A stretch of DNA of 64,000 nt. Origin: Microbotryomycetes sp. JL201 (lineage: Eukaryota > Basidiomycota > Microbotryomycetes). Where the stretch lies: positions 248,001 to 312,000 of the forward strand of contig JAQYUZ010000002.1 in the NCBI GenBank assembly GCA_033819885.1, in the 5' to 3' direction. The first letter of the stretch is position 1. Each line of letters starts with the position of its first letter. The translations under genes were made by a program, and so were the position numbers. Shown here one piece after another: positions 50,709 through 61,936 of the stretch. The notes under the pieces were generated by a model. It was given only the letters and a program-made list of their open reading frames with translations, was not told the DNA's origin and ran no database searches.

Positions 50709-52370
50709 TCATCGCCGAAGAGATCTGACGGCTTCGAGTTTCGTTGCCTTGTCCGCAAAATCAAGTCAACTTGAGGGAAAGCGAGCGAGATAACTCGATA
50801 ACTCACTGTCAATCGCAACAAATGCATTTTGTCAACTAGCTTGGCATGCAGTTTGGTCAGACGCTTGATCCGGTCAGGTGGCGTCGAAGCAATCTCATCC
50901 ACTATCTCGAACAAACTCCTGAGAACATAGAAACAGATAGTTTGCCAACAATCCATATGAAAAGGGGGGCTGGTCGCAATTTGGAGAATAAAGCTTACTG
51001 TTGATGATCTGCATACTCGTCTTCGAGCTCGCGTTCGGCAAACAATTGGACGGCCATCCGAGATGGCTGGTTCAAACGAATTGCAGACCTGGACATCTTT
51101 GCTTTCCCGGAAAAAGAACGGCAGTGTCATTCATTATTAGGAATCGACTCGTCCTAAGTGGGACCGGATGACCTTCACTCACTGTTACGAGTTGTCGAAG
51201 TCTGTGACCGATTTTTCGGGCCCGCTTGAATGGCGGTCGAGACTCGCCCGCTGTCTGGGTGACTGAGGAGGTGACTGTGACGTCTTCGTCTCGCACAAAG
51301 TGGTAAGTTTCCCCGTCCTGCTTGTACGATGTCTGAGTCCAGCATTTTCCGAGGCGTAACGCAAGCACGTACCGACGAATCTTCGCTGGGTGCCGGCTCT
51401 TCTTCGGGAATGACGGAATCTTCAGCGGGTCCTGCTCCTTCCGTAGACAGACATGAAGATAATTCGAGACCGTGTTGCCTCTTCCAGTCCTCAAACTGGA
51501 CTCGTTGTTAGCGCACATCTAACAAGCTGTCTGACCACGAACAACCCTAACCTCTGTCAAAGCTCTATCGTAAGCGCTTTCCAGGTCTTTCAATGCGTCC
51601 GTCAATTCTTGACGACAGGTCTCTAGTTGACCTTTGAGGCTGTCTCGTTCCGTGATGACGTCGTCCAGCTGAGCTCCAGCCGTGACGAGCTTGTCCGTCA
51701 AATCCTGAACTTCGCGCTGTCGACTGAGTAAATCAGACACGGATTTCAGATACACGTTTAATCATGTAACCCACCTCGAGCTCTTGACACGCTTGCTTGG
51801 ATGCCACCACCTACAGAATGGAGCCCACGTCAAGCCCGTATGCATATGCTCCGGTGACAATGGACCGAGCAAAAGACTCACTTCCGCTTCTGCGAACGAC
51901 ACGGCTTCATCGAATTGAACCTTTTCGTGTTCGACCTTCAAGGTCACTCTCGTCAGCAGTCAATTGTTCTTCGGAATCGCTCGCGAGACGCCAAACCCAC
52001 TTCAATCAAGCTCTGCTCATGTTTAGTCCTCAAAGCTTCCAGTTCTTGCTCAAGCAACGCGATCTTGATTTTAGCATCATTGCTTTCTCTCCTGCTCTGT
52101 CGAACTTGCGCCTGGCACGGCGTTCAGATGACAACATGTGAGCCTAGGCCAGCGAGTGCGAAATGGCTCACAAGCAAATGAAGACCATCGAGAACTGACC
52201 TTGATCTTTTCCATGACCGGGTCAATCAACTTTACTCGAGTCGACGTCTCCAAGTTTGAACGTGTTTGGAATGGGTCTGCTGATCTACGAGGCGCTGTCG
52301 TCGTTCGATCCTGGCTGCTCGCAAAGTGTGGCGCTTGGTTTTCCTTGTCGAAAGCAATTTCGCTCGTCAT
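50709..52370 (-). CDS. Unrecognised coiled-coil protein with N-terminal KEN box
   Basis: The product begins MTSEIAFDKENQAPHFASSQ at 52370; KEN is residues 9-11 (52338-52346) and is followed by Pro at +3, the usual shape of an APC/C degron. After an intron come charged heptad stretches: RRESNDAKIKIALLEQELEA, VEHEKVQFDEAVSFAEAE, REVQDLTDKLVTAGAQLDDV and CRQELTDALKDLESAYDRAL. A Ser/Pro-rich, acidic middle follows (EDSVIPEEEPAPSEDSS, QSPPQSPRQRASLDRHSSG). Near the C-terminus is a second helical part, LFEIVDEIASTPPDRIKR and LHAKLVDKMHLL. The last exon ends at 50709 if an intron after RLT is used, or 50699 if not. A mitotic role is inference from the KEN box alone. Confidence 0.6.
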
Positions 52371-52555
52371 CCTTACGTGACACGATAGTAACCCCCCAAC
52401 TGTCAAAGCAAGACAATAAAGGAACCGTGTCCATAGTCGCCGTTCGAACAAAGCAGAGCTCGCGAAATCCGCGGAACTCAAGCTCCTTTTGGTCTAACGG
52501 CGAAAATCACATGTTGAACGACAACAACAGATCAAATAAAAAACCGAAAGAGACA

Positions 52556-54648
52556 CTAAGTATCAGGAATGACGAATTTACGTTTAGACACGGGTGTTGC
52601 CGTGAGCGGATAAGCGTCCTCGTCCTCGTCACTCGCAAGACCAGGGCGCTTCAGCGACACTTTGGCTCTAGGCGGGAGTCTCCAAGGCTCGTGCCAAGGA
52701 TAGACTGCATCCCCGGGAAGTGCAGGTGGCGGCGGTACACCAGGAGGCAACATGAGCGAATCGGCTGCAGTGGTGGCGCTGCCCGGTCGAAAGGCCGCTC
52801 CAAGCGCAGCGAACGATGGCATCGAGGCTGCACGAGCAAGATCACTCTGTTTGGACGCGATTCCTTTGGCAGGCGTCCCCAAAACAAGTGCATGCGAGCT
52901 GCTGGAAGATAGTTCTGACACGAAGGCTCGATCAAAAATTCTGTAGTGTCCGAGTAGCAACGGAAACACCTACTTTTTGGACTGGCATTCTTGCGTTTAC
53001 GTGACTCTCCCTCTTTCCTGATTACCGCCCTCTTCTCAGCGGCAGCAGGCTTGCGGTTCAGAGTGGTCGACCGCTTGGGCAAGCTGACTTCTCTCCGGTT
53101 GAAAAGTTGCTTTGAAGACGATGTCGAAGACAAAGATGAAGTCCTTGACAGCGGGCGCGGTCGATCTTGCTTTCGTGGCGCTCGAGCTTTCGCGCCAGCA
53201 TCCACGCTGGCATTGCCCTCCATTGATGGACTGTCTTCTGCAGACGCAGCAGCACTCGAGAGATCATGGGAGACGGGACGTGGCACCCTGAATATCTCCT
53301 CGACTGGATCATCGTGGACTGGCTCTTTACGTGTCACGTGAGCATGCGACGTTAGCTTGATCAACCGACGCATGGTCGGGCTTTGAGCAATCGCGTGCAA
53401 AGCGTCCTGCTTTTCTCTCTGACGAGCAGATTTGTCAAGGGAGAGCAGAGATCGTGCCTTGAATGGCGAAGGCTCAGGCTCTGTGCGGATGGTCAGGGCT
53501 TCGACGGATGACTTTGACGGGAATAACTTGGCGCGATGATGAGACAGAGTCTTGCTGGAAACTTGAGTTGAAAATCTGTAATCCAGAATCATCAGCCCTG
53601 AGGGTCTAGAATTACAGTCTCGTAGACGGACCGACGCTCGACAACCTCAATCCACCAAAGCTGCACCTCGTCGAGATCCGGCGTGACCTTTTTCGGCGCC
53701 TCGATCGTTTCATCCGTCGAGAGTCCAATCGTCTCTACATCCTTCATTACTCTCCAAATCTGCAACCGGTCTGTTAAAAAGTCGAGCAGTAGTTCTGGGT
53801 CTAATGTTGAAGCGTGGCGCTCGGGATTGTTCTTTTTCTGCCTGACTTCTGCTGCTTCCTTGTCATCTTCTGGGTAGGCGATCAGCCCAAGGAGCAACAA
53901 AGCTTGCAGACGAGTCCTGAGCCGCGGGGATGAGCTTTGCGATCGCTTCGGCTGCTGTGGCTGAACTCACTCGTATAGCTCCATCAGAGAGAGCCACTCG
54001 TTGACTTGGCCGGTGTCGTTGATGGTCCAATCCGTGTCGTTTGTCGTCGTCGTCGTCGTCGTCGTCATGATGAGTGGCGTCTGCTTGGCTGTGGCTGCCT
54101 TCTGCTTGGTCTGTTGTCTACGTTTCGAAGCGTCTCGCTTCCACGTATCAAAGCTTTCAACAAAGATTGCTCTTTGCTTGACTGTGATTGTGGTCCTGGC
54201 CTGCTTTGGGCGCTTTGCCGCTGCGGTGATCCGATCCTCCTCGACGTCGCCGGTGGCCGGGCGAACGATTTCGGGCACAGCGGTGCGCCATCGCTTGTCA
54301 AAGTCATGCAATGGCATGATGAGCGAGCGCAACTGGCGAGCAAAATCCGCTCGCGGCAAGTGCGACGCGACCGTCAAGACGAGCTGCGCAAACGTGTCGA
54401 GCGACAGCTGTAGCATCAGACACGCGTAAGAAGAGCGTCAGCGAGCTCGACTTGAGCTACAAGACGCGTCGTGAGGGGCTCACATTTGGCGGGCGACTGG
54501 ATGCGAGGCTGTCGTCGTAGGCTTCGTTCAGTTCGCGCGTCGCCGTGCACGCGATCGGGTAGCTCGGATTGGAAGGCCATGGTAGCGGACACTGTGACGG
54601 CAATGAGTAAAGCAGTGGCGGCTTCATGGCCACAACCGCGGCGGCCAT
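52556..54648 (-). CDS. Sld3-like DNA replication initiation factor
   Basis: Sld3/Treslin brings Cdc45 to loaded MCM at origins and is switched on by CDK. The start at 54648 (MAAAVVAMKPPLLYSLP) gives YPIACTATRELNEAYDDSL, joined to LSLDTFAQLVLTVASHLPR. The central part, LLLLGLIAYPEDDKEAAEV then LDPELLLDFLTDRLQIWRV and DEVQLWWIEVVERR, looks like the Cdc45-binding Sld3 domain. Downstream, a basic low-complexity tail holds full CDK sites (SPKK near 52974 and TPAK at 52865-52876) and ends TPVSKRKFVIPDT. The intron between ASPKK and LSSSSS uses the acceptor CGTGTCAG. Family assignment rests on weak, by-eye similarity plus domain order. A poly-Thr run is encoded by (GTC)8. Confidence 0.6.
54043..54066. 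repeat. (GTC)8 trinucleotide run encoding poly-Thr in the Sld3-like gene
   Basis: Eight GTC units on the plus strand read as eight Thr codons on the coding strand. It follows the basic AKQTPLIM segment. Confidence 0.9.
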
Positions 54649-56220
54649 GGCGACATTCGTCGAGTGAACCAGCCAGATGACGGCGCCGGCCGCTGAAATG
54701 GTGACTGTCTACCACAATTGACCTGGAGAATTTAGCTTACCGTTGAAGCACTTGTATCATGCCAATCACTGCCTGCGAATTGATATCCCGTCTGGTCACG
54801 GCCTAAAGTCACGTGACTTTTTTTTGTCTGCTCGCTGTTAGGCGCAAGCAGCTTGTGAAAAGGGAAAGTGATTTGTATGTGACTTTGATCTGGTAAGCGG
54901 TAGTGTGTTGTACACGCTTGACGAATTCCATCCCGATTTTAACAATGACGAAAGACAATGGGCAGAAGCGTGCACGGACCTACCACCCGATAGGACAGAG
55001 CGTTCGAGCCTTATTTTGCCCGCGTGTGCTCCACACACTCGCACAGTTTTACACCCTTGGCGCTGTCTGACGTGGCAAAAGTTCTCTCGGCCCGTTAAAG
55101 CCTTTGCACACGCGCGACCGTACACTTGCGAGCTGCGTTGCTTACAAAAAGCGCCGGAAACAATGACAGACCCTGGTAAGCAGCCTGCTACTCGTAGCCG
55201 ACCTTGTGGATGCGCTTGTAGCGCACTGCGGCTGATCGCGGCTGATCCCGCCCATGTGGCAACACGTGACTTCTGCAGCAGCAGGCTGCGGCCAGAGCAT
55301 CCTGAGCGCCGTGCGCCTGCACCTGCAAGAAACAAGCACAAGCGGATCGACCGATCTGAATATACATCGCACGCTCGGCTTTCTGCGCAACCTGCTTCGG
55401 ATCCAGCAACATCGGCAGAGCGAACGAGCGGGATGTAGATCGCCCGAGGTGAGACGCGACGTACTTGCCTTCGAACCGCTGGCATGGGACAAACTGAAAC
55501 ACAAATATTGAAAATGATGCGCATCTCCGTCTCCGGTGAAATAACTACACGACAACAGTATCGCACGGCGTCAGAAGGTATGTCGGCAGAAAGAGTTTTT
55601 TTGTGACCCTCGCGTGAGGCAGCAGCCTTCGTGTCGCAAGGGCCCATTTCCCCATCCTGACGTCCGAGTTTCTTATTTTTGCGGAAACCTCGGCATGCAA
55701 CGTCTCAGAATACTCGGAACCGAGTCACGCATACCAAAACTCGGGCAAGCAAGTGGCTGACGGGTCATCAGGACCACAAGGTAAGCTTGAGGCCTGAAGC
55801 CGTTTACCGAACAACCGGACGATTTTGGAGCTTCTTCTGCATTTCTCGTCGTTCCGCTCGTCAGGCGGCCCGGCGATCACCGTGCTCAGTCTGTGCGCAA
55901 TGATCGCCGAAAGACCTCCGGATCCGGCAGTCACGCCTAATACTGCGGGAACGTGCGGAAGATAGCCTGAGCGTGTCGCTCAGCTCGGCCCTGACGTGCC
56001 TGAGTAGGCATGTTCGCAGAACCGTGTAGAGCTTCCACCCGCCAGGCTCGGAGGCTCGGGCAGATCTCGACCTCCAAGGCGGGCGGGTCTTTCACACCTT
56101 TGCTATCTCTACAAGCAGCACAGTTCACCACTGCGACACGTTAACAGCTTCAAGCGTCGCACACAAGGGAGTGCAGGTGCTGACGCCCAAGTTTGCCTTA
56201 CCTTCTGCTGCCCTTCGACG
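54649..56220. other. 1.6 kb stretch between Sld3-like and RhoGEF genes without a recognised gene
   Basis: A minus-strand frame stays open for 269 codons (54838-55647) and a plus-strand frame for 177 codons (54905-55438). Their compositions are Cys/Arg/Ser-heavy and neither resembles a known family. A different minus-strand reading, beginning MGKWALATRRLLPHARVTKK near 55657 and splicing to FVPCQRFEGKYVASHLGR, has a mitochondrial-presequence look. A small unrecognised gene is possible here but I cannot fix its structure. A CACGTG site lies at 54808-54817 and another at 55263-55268. Confidence 0.35.
54808..54817. promoter_or_regulatory. GTCACGTGAC palindrome upstream of the Sld3-like gene
   Basis: Identical ten-base palindrome to the one at 22476. 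It lies 160 bases before the Sld3-like ATG and is followed by a run of eight T (54818 on). Confidence 0.35.
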
Positions 56221-59200
56221 ATGGCTGCGCTGGCTGCTGGGCCACTCGCCCCTACGAAACCCCGGCCGTCTCGTCGACCCAAAACGGCGCCGGCATCTGT
56301 ACCATCGGCAATGTACTCTTCTCGTGTTGTGCCACCTACCATGATCCCCGACTCTGCATTTCGCACGCCGCCGACAAACTCTGCGCCGACGTTCGGGCCG
56401 CCGGACCGTGTTTCGCCACGCGATGACGATGGCAACGATGCTGACGATGACGACGAATTGCGCGCGTCGGCCCAACAACGGCGCATTTCACTCGCTCCTC
56501 GACCACCGAAACGAAACGATTACTTTCATATCGACTTCTCGTTCCTAGACGAAGAGCCAACGTTTCTCAAAGGCCATGCTGCTGGACAGCGCACCCACGA
56601 GATCCGTCCATCTTCGTTCAGAAGGATTAGTGGAGCTTCCAACGGCTCGATGCACAGCAGCAAAACTTGGAAAGAGAGCTACGACAACATGCTCCGGGAA
56701 GACGGTTAGTTTTCACCGCTGGCTATGCCAAAGTCCAAAACTCCAACTGAGACGTGATCTCTGATGCGCGTATCAGATTGTGCTTCAGTGTCGACCGCCC
56801 GAGGGAGTCGAGACTCGTCATCATCGGTCGGTCTGACATTTCCAAATGCCTCCCGGCCTTTTCCTCCGCGGCCTCGTCGCGCTCGTGAGGCAATGGACGG
56901 TCACCGCTCCGGCTCTTCGGGCGAGCTGGGCGAGCTCGTGTTCACCGGGCATACTGTCGACGGCCAAGATTCGAGCAAAGCCGATGAACGTCCCTCTCAC
57001 GGCCGCCATCCCTCGCTGGACGACAAGGGCGAATCGCTCGACAGGCGACGGAGGATGGCGCGCGTTTTGCTCGACAAGACGGCTGCAGCGATGGAAGGTG
57101 GTAAATCTCTCGCCATGGCGAAAGAGCAAATGGTCTGTCAGACCAGCCAAGTGGAGACGGAACCGACCACTGTAATCGACGCCACCGTCGCGGCAGAAAA
57201 GCGCGCAAAGCGCGCCGAGAAGCGAAGGCGAACGATTTTGGAGCTGTGCGAGACCGAAGCGAGTTATGCCAGTGACATGTCTGTGGTGCGCGATGTGTTT
57301 CTGGAGCGCGCTAAAGGCACAGGTGAGTATCGCAAGAAGCCTGCTCGTGCTCTGTCTGATCGATCCTGCCATACAGATCTCGGCGTCATTGCGGACCGGG
57401 TCATTGCGTCGGGTCTCGGACTCAAAACTGCCGCGTCGCCGACGTCTGCCACTTTCTCTCCTAATCTTTCAGAGTCTTCTTTCAGACGCCAGTCGACCGC
57501 GTCGACCACATCCAGCCTGATCCCGCCGCCATCGTCTCGCCGCCGCCATCGGCCTTCCTCTGCAGACTCTGATCGACGAATTTCGTCTCAATCATTTGCC
57601 GAGAAGCTTGAGAAGCGTCGTGCGACTATGCAGCAAGCTCCGCTCAACTCGGCAGGTCAAGCACTTTTGACGCCCCGGGACGTGCATCTCGTGTTTGCAA
57701 ATCTCGAGCAGATTGCCGAGCTCGCCCAAGTGTTTTCTGGCGTCTTGGACGGAGCCAAAGGCAGTGACTTTGGAGCCAACGACGACAGAATTGGAGAGGT
57801 CTTCGTCGAAATGGTCAGTGTCCAAGCAGTAGTGCGTAGCCTAGACTGATCCTTTTCCTCTCACAGATCCCGAGACTGCAAAACGTTTACTCGACGTATT
57901 GCGCACGTCACCATCGGGCCATCGTGAGGCTGCAAGAGCTAGAGCCTGAACTCAAAGGTTACTTGGCAGAGTGCGAGCAGCTGTGCCACGGACGAACGGC
58001 GCTCCCAAATCTGCCTGCACTGCTGATCAAGCCTGTTCAAAGATGTCTCAAGTAAGTCCTGACAAGATTTTTGCTGCTCCCGAGTCCGCCCTCTGATGCT
58101 GTGGCTTGCTTTAGGTACCCGCTCCTGCTGGATCAGATTCTCGCCTTGACGCCCGAAGATCATCCCGATCGTGCTGCGCTGCAGCGCGCCAATCAAGATG
58201 CTTTGGCCATGGCCGAGCACATCAACGAGTCCAAAAAACGGAGCGAGACTGTCGAGCGCGTCGTCAACCGTCCTGCAGCATCGCGCCGCGATTCAACTCG
58301 TAGCATCTCTTCTTCCGTCAGCAAAAAGTTTTTACGATCGACACAGAAAGCAAAGATCGCTGTCGGATTGGGGGATCAGGGCGAGCGGGACGACATGTTT
58401 GACACGTTGACGACATTGGTCGAGAGCACGAAGAGTGCTGTTGTCCGTTTCTGCAACGAAATGAAGGATTGGTCGCGGACGTCAAAGCTCGCTCTCGATT
58501 CGCAGGTGACGCTCGTCGAAGGTTGGATCAAGCTGTATGCTCCGATTGGCAATGAGCGGGAAAGCCCCTCCTACGAGCGCCTTGTTGTGTTCCAGGACGA
58601 AGTGTTGCTGCCGCTGATCGAAGGACCGTGGCGCGAACTAGTAAGTTTCTGCCATGGAATGGCTCGTAAAATGATATTGATTTGAACGCTCTATCGTCGC
58701 AGGATCTCGAGATTCGCAACTCGCTCATTTTGAAAACTGATCACTTGCTGTCGCTCTTTGACAACCCTGCGCGCGTCATCGCTAAACGCAACGATAAGCA
58801 ACTCGATCACATACGTTACATGAAGCGCAAAGATCCAGCAGATAAGCGCAGCTCCGAAGAATACCAGATCTTGACGGCGCAGTTGCTTGAGGAGCTGCCT
58901 CGGTTCTTGGGCTCTGTCTCGCGCTATTTCAATATCGTTGTCAACCACTTCGGTGGAGCTCAAGCGGCATACAATGAGGCGGTGCAAGAGCGTTGGGACG
59001 CGTACGCCGAAGTCTGGCTTACCCAGATTCCAGCTGGACGGCCAGACCAGATTCAGGAAGCGTTCGAGCGTCATCACTTGCGCATTGACGAGATGATGAG
59101 AACGCTTGCAAACGGTCTCGGCATCAGCCATACTCGTGAGTCACTTGCGTTGAGCTGTGATTCTCTGTGCCTGATGGCTGTGGACGTTCGTTCAGCTCCA

Positions 59201-60164
59201 ACGCCACCCAAGACGTCGGCTCAATCGAGTGCGCGGCACAGCCGTCACTCGTCGAGCGGATCTGCGCAACAAAGTTCGGCGTCGCCTGTTACGACTCCTC
59301 ACTCTGTGTCTAGCCCCACGTTCGCCTCGTCCGGGACTCTTGACTCGCAGCTTCCGCCTGCAGCATATCAAGCCAGCTTCAGCAATTACTCGCTGTCGAC
59401 GTCCACGAACGGCGCGGCCGCTCGACCTCGCCCGCGCCATGCTCCAAGGTTGAGCGTTGACTCTGATCTGTCGACGTCATATTTGAGCTCGCATCGCTCT
59501 TCGACATGGACAACGGCGACGGCTTCGACGATGGCGTCTTCGATTCCCGAAATGCCTTCGCTCGCGCTCGACAGCGTCAAATCCATAGAGAATCCTGCGT
59601 TGTCAGGCCTCGGCGTCAATCAAAACAGTTCGCTGCGACGACCATCGTACCACTCGAAGCCATCAATCGACTCGCTCGAAAGGCGCTTGTCGTTCGTGTC
59701 CGAGCTGGCTCGAGTGGCGGCCGAAGGCGAACGCCCAGCTGCGTTCTGGCGACGCCGATCTTCGACGGCGTCTGGACTGATATCGGCGTACATTGATGAT
59801 GATTTTGACGAGGACGAAGCGGAAGACGATGAGCAGCCGACGGAGGGCAGACAAGCGTCACGAGATGACGAACCCGGTCAAACATTGTATCGAGCCGAGG
59901 CGATGAGGGGGACCAAGAGCGATGCTTTCAGGTCCGGATATGCCATCCTTTCGTTCGAGGTGAGCTCTTCATTCCCGTTGCACGTCCCTTTGATATGAGG
60001 TTGCTGACGAAGCTGTGCTCGCGATGTAGACGGGAGACGAGATTGACGTGCTCGTTGAGGAAGCGGATCGAGCAGAGGGTGGAGCCGGATGGTTGCTCGC
60101 GCGCAAAGTCGTGACGGGTGAGGTGGGCTGGGCGCGTACGGAAGACTTTGCGGTGGCAGATTGA
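56221..60164 (+). CDS. Rho/Cdc42 guanine nucleotide exchange factor with DH, BAR-like and SH3 domains (Tuba/Gef1-type)
   Basis: Activates a Rho-family GTPase, probably Cdc42, in polarity or septation. After a Pro/Ser-rich N-terminus the DH domain begins RRTILELCETEASYASDMSV and VVRDVFLERAKG, is interrupted by a Ser-rich insert of about 100 residues, and resumes with LTPRDVHLVFANLEQIAELA, LPALLIKPVQRCLKYPLLLD and ALAMAEHINE. A BAR-like helical region follows (VVFQDEVLLPLIEGPWREL, DKQLDHIRYMKRKDPADKRS, EELPRFLGSVSRYFNIVVNH). No PH domain is seen. The last exon is an SH3 end, YAILSFETGDEIDVL and GWLLARKVVTGEVGWARTED. Introns at about 56704-56777, 57323-57377, 57811-57866, 58051-58114, 58641-58702, 59136-59190 and 59961-60029. 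Confidence 0.88.
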
Positions 60165-60559
60165 GCCGGGTGGTGACAGACAAACACTTGAATTTTGGTT
60201 GAAATCATTTGTAGACATGTTGTGATTTGACTATATACACGGGTGCAAACCTCGAAAGACGTGCCGCCACCGGTGGCGTCTCGAGAGGCGACTTTTGAAC
60301 TGCGAGTGACAAGAAAAGACCAAACCAAGCCACTTGTGCGAGACGTCAAGGTTATTCGCGTTGCTCAGCTCGCAAGAAGCTGCGATGTTGACACGTGTAC
60401 GACAATTGATCGACGGTCGGCGCCTTTGCTGATTTCCTTGTTGCCGTTGACATCGTTCGCCCTTCGTCTTTGTCTGCCGCGCCAGCATCGACATCAGGCT
60501 CGGTTGAGCTGTGACCGAGTGTCAGAGACGTGCTTGCGACTGTCGAGCTCGCGCGAGCC
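60165..60559. other. Intergenic region between RhoGEF and ORMDL gene
   Basis: Both genes are on the plus strand, so this holds the GEF 3' end and the ORMDL promoter. Nothing else was recognised. Confidence 0.3.
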
Positions 60560-61738
60560 ATGGCAGCCTCGGCGTCAGGAACGACGAGTCACGGCGCGCT
60601 ATTGTCACCGCCGCAGCGGCCCGCGACGCTGCAGACGAGTTCGTCCTTCCACAAGTCGCAGACGACAAAGCGCGCACGCAGCAGCTCGCTCGTGTCTGTG
60701 ACGCATGTGCCCGAGAATTACGACGACCAGCTCGACTCTGGCGCGGTTCCAAACTTTAACGCGACTTGGGTGAACTACAAAGGTGCGCAGATCTTGGTTC
60801 CGAGGCTGAAATATGCCGTCAGCCCGCCACGTCGCCTTGCTGTGTTACCAGTCTCGTCAACGAGGCGGACGCCGAGACCCGCAGGCGGCGACTGCGCTTC
60901 ACGTCACGACTGGCACGCCAAACGAGCTTCGTAACGGCAGCACAGACTTTGACAATATCTGACAGCACCAACGGGACCTCGTTTGATTGACATCTCTTGC
61001 TTGTTTTGATGCGCGCTCGCGTGCCCGCAGGTGCCTGGCTCATTCACGTCGTACTCATCCTCAGCGGCATCGTCCTGCTTGACATCGTCCCAGGGATGAC
61101 CCAGGACTTGGCATGGACCATCGTCAATCTCGGATACCTGTTTGTCAGTCCTCGTATAATCAAGCAAAAGTTCCAGCCATTCGCCTCTGACTCGATCCTG
61201 CATTCAGGTGTCTTACATCATGTTTCACTACGTTATGGGCGTGCCATTCGAGTCAGCAGACAACAGCGGAGTGTACGACAGGCTTACGCTATGGGAACAA
61301 ATCGATTCTGGCGCCCACTACACTCCAGCCAAAAAGTGGCTGACTACCCTGCCTATCGTCTTGTGAGCGCGCACGAGGTCATCAGACACGGCTCGCGGAT
61401 TACAACGTGCTGACATCACTCTCGCGCATAGATTCCTCGTGTCGACCCACTACACAAAGTACGACTCTCATTTGTTTGCTCTCAACTTGTCGGCGCTCGT
61501 CCTCGTCGGTCTCGCGCCGAAACTGCCAATGTTTCATCGACTACGCTTCAGGTTCTTTGACTTTGGGCCGACGCCAGGTGAGCATTCCAAGGGCCAATCC
61601 TTCCCCAGTTCTCAGCCGTTGACCGTAGATGCTGTCCAGAACCGTCTGCACCTGCGACGCCTGTCGAGGAGGTGTCACGTGAAGGAGGTTTTGCACGGAG
61701 AAGATAGATATCGTTTTCCGGACTTTCTCTCCAACTAG
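60560..61738 (+). CDS. ORMDL-family sphingolipid regulator
   Basis: Orm proteins sit in the ER membrane and restrain serine palmitoyltransferase. The N-terminus is Ser/Thr-rich with a basic patch (TTKRARSSSLVSVTH), the type of region phosphorylated in yeast Orm1/2. The conserved core follows: VPNFNATWVNYKGAQ, an intron, GAWLIHVVLILSGIVLLDIV, PGMTQDLAWTIVNLGYLF, then SYIMFHYVMGVPFESADNSG, YDRLTLWEQIDSGAHYTPAK, FLVSTHYTKYDSHLFALNLS and LAPKLPMFHRLR. The 3' end is less sure: the frame runs to a stop at 61736-61738, but a last intron near 61578 could shorten or replace the tail. It is convergent with MLH3. Confidence 0.9.
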
Positions 61739-61936
61739 AATGCCCATTTGTCCTTTGCGTTTCGTTGCTGGAGCCGCAGGCCTGTTTGTCTCTCGAAACA
61801 CACGCTCGTGCTTGTATTGATAATTCTAATGACAACCCGATATCGAGATCTGGAGCTCTTCTTCACAAATGGCACAACAACACTTGAAAAGCAAAGCTAA
61901 CGAACGACAATGAAAGTAACCAAAAGAGGCGCCGGA

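Noticed and set aside
52651-53592. Long 313-codon minus-strand frame as a separate gene
   Set aside because: Its first part is the Sld3-like coding frame and its last part is out of frame with the real C-terminus, which is reached through the splice after ASPKK.
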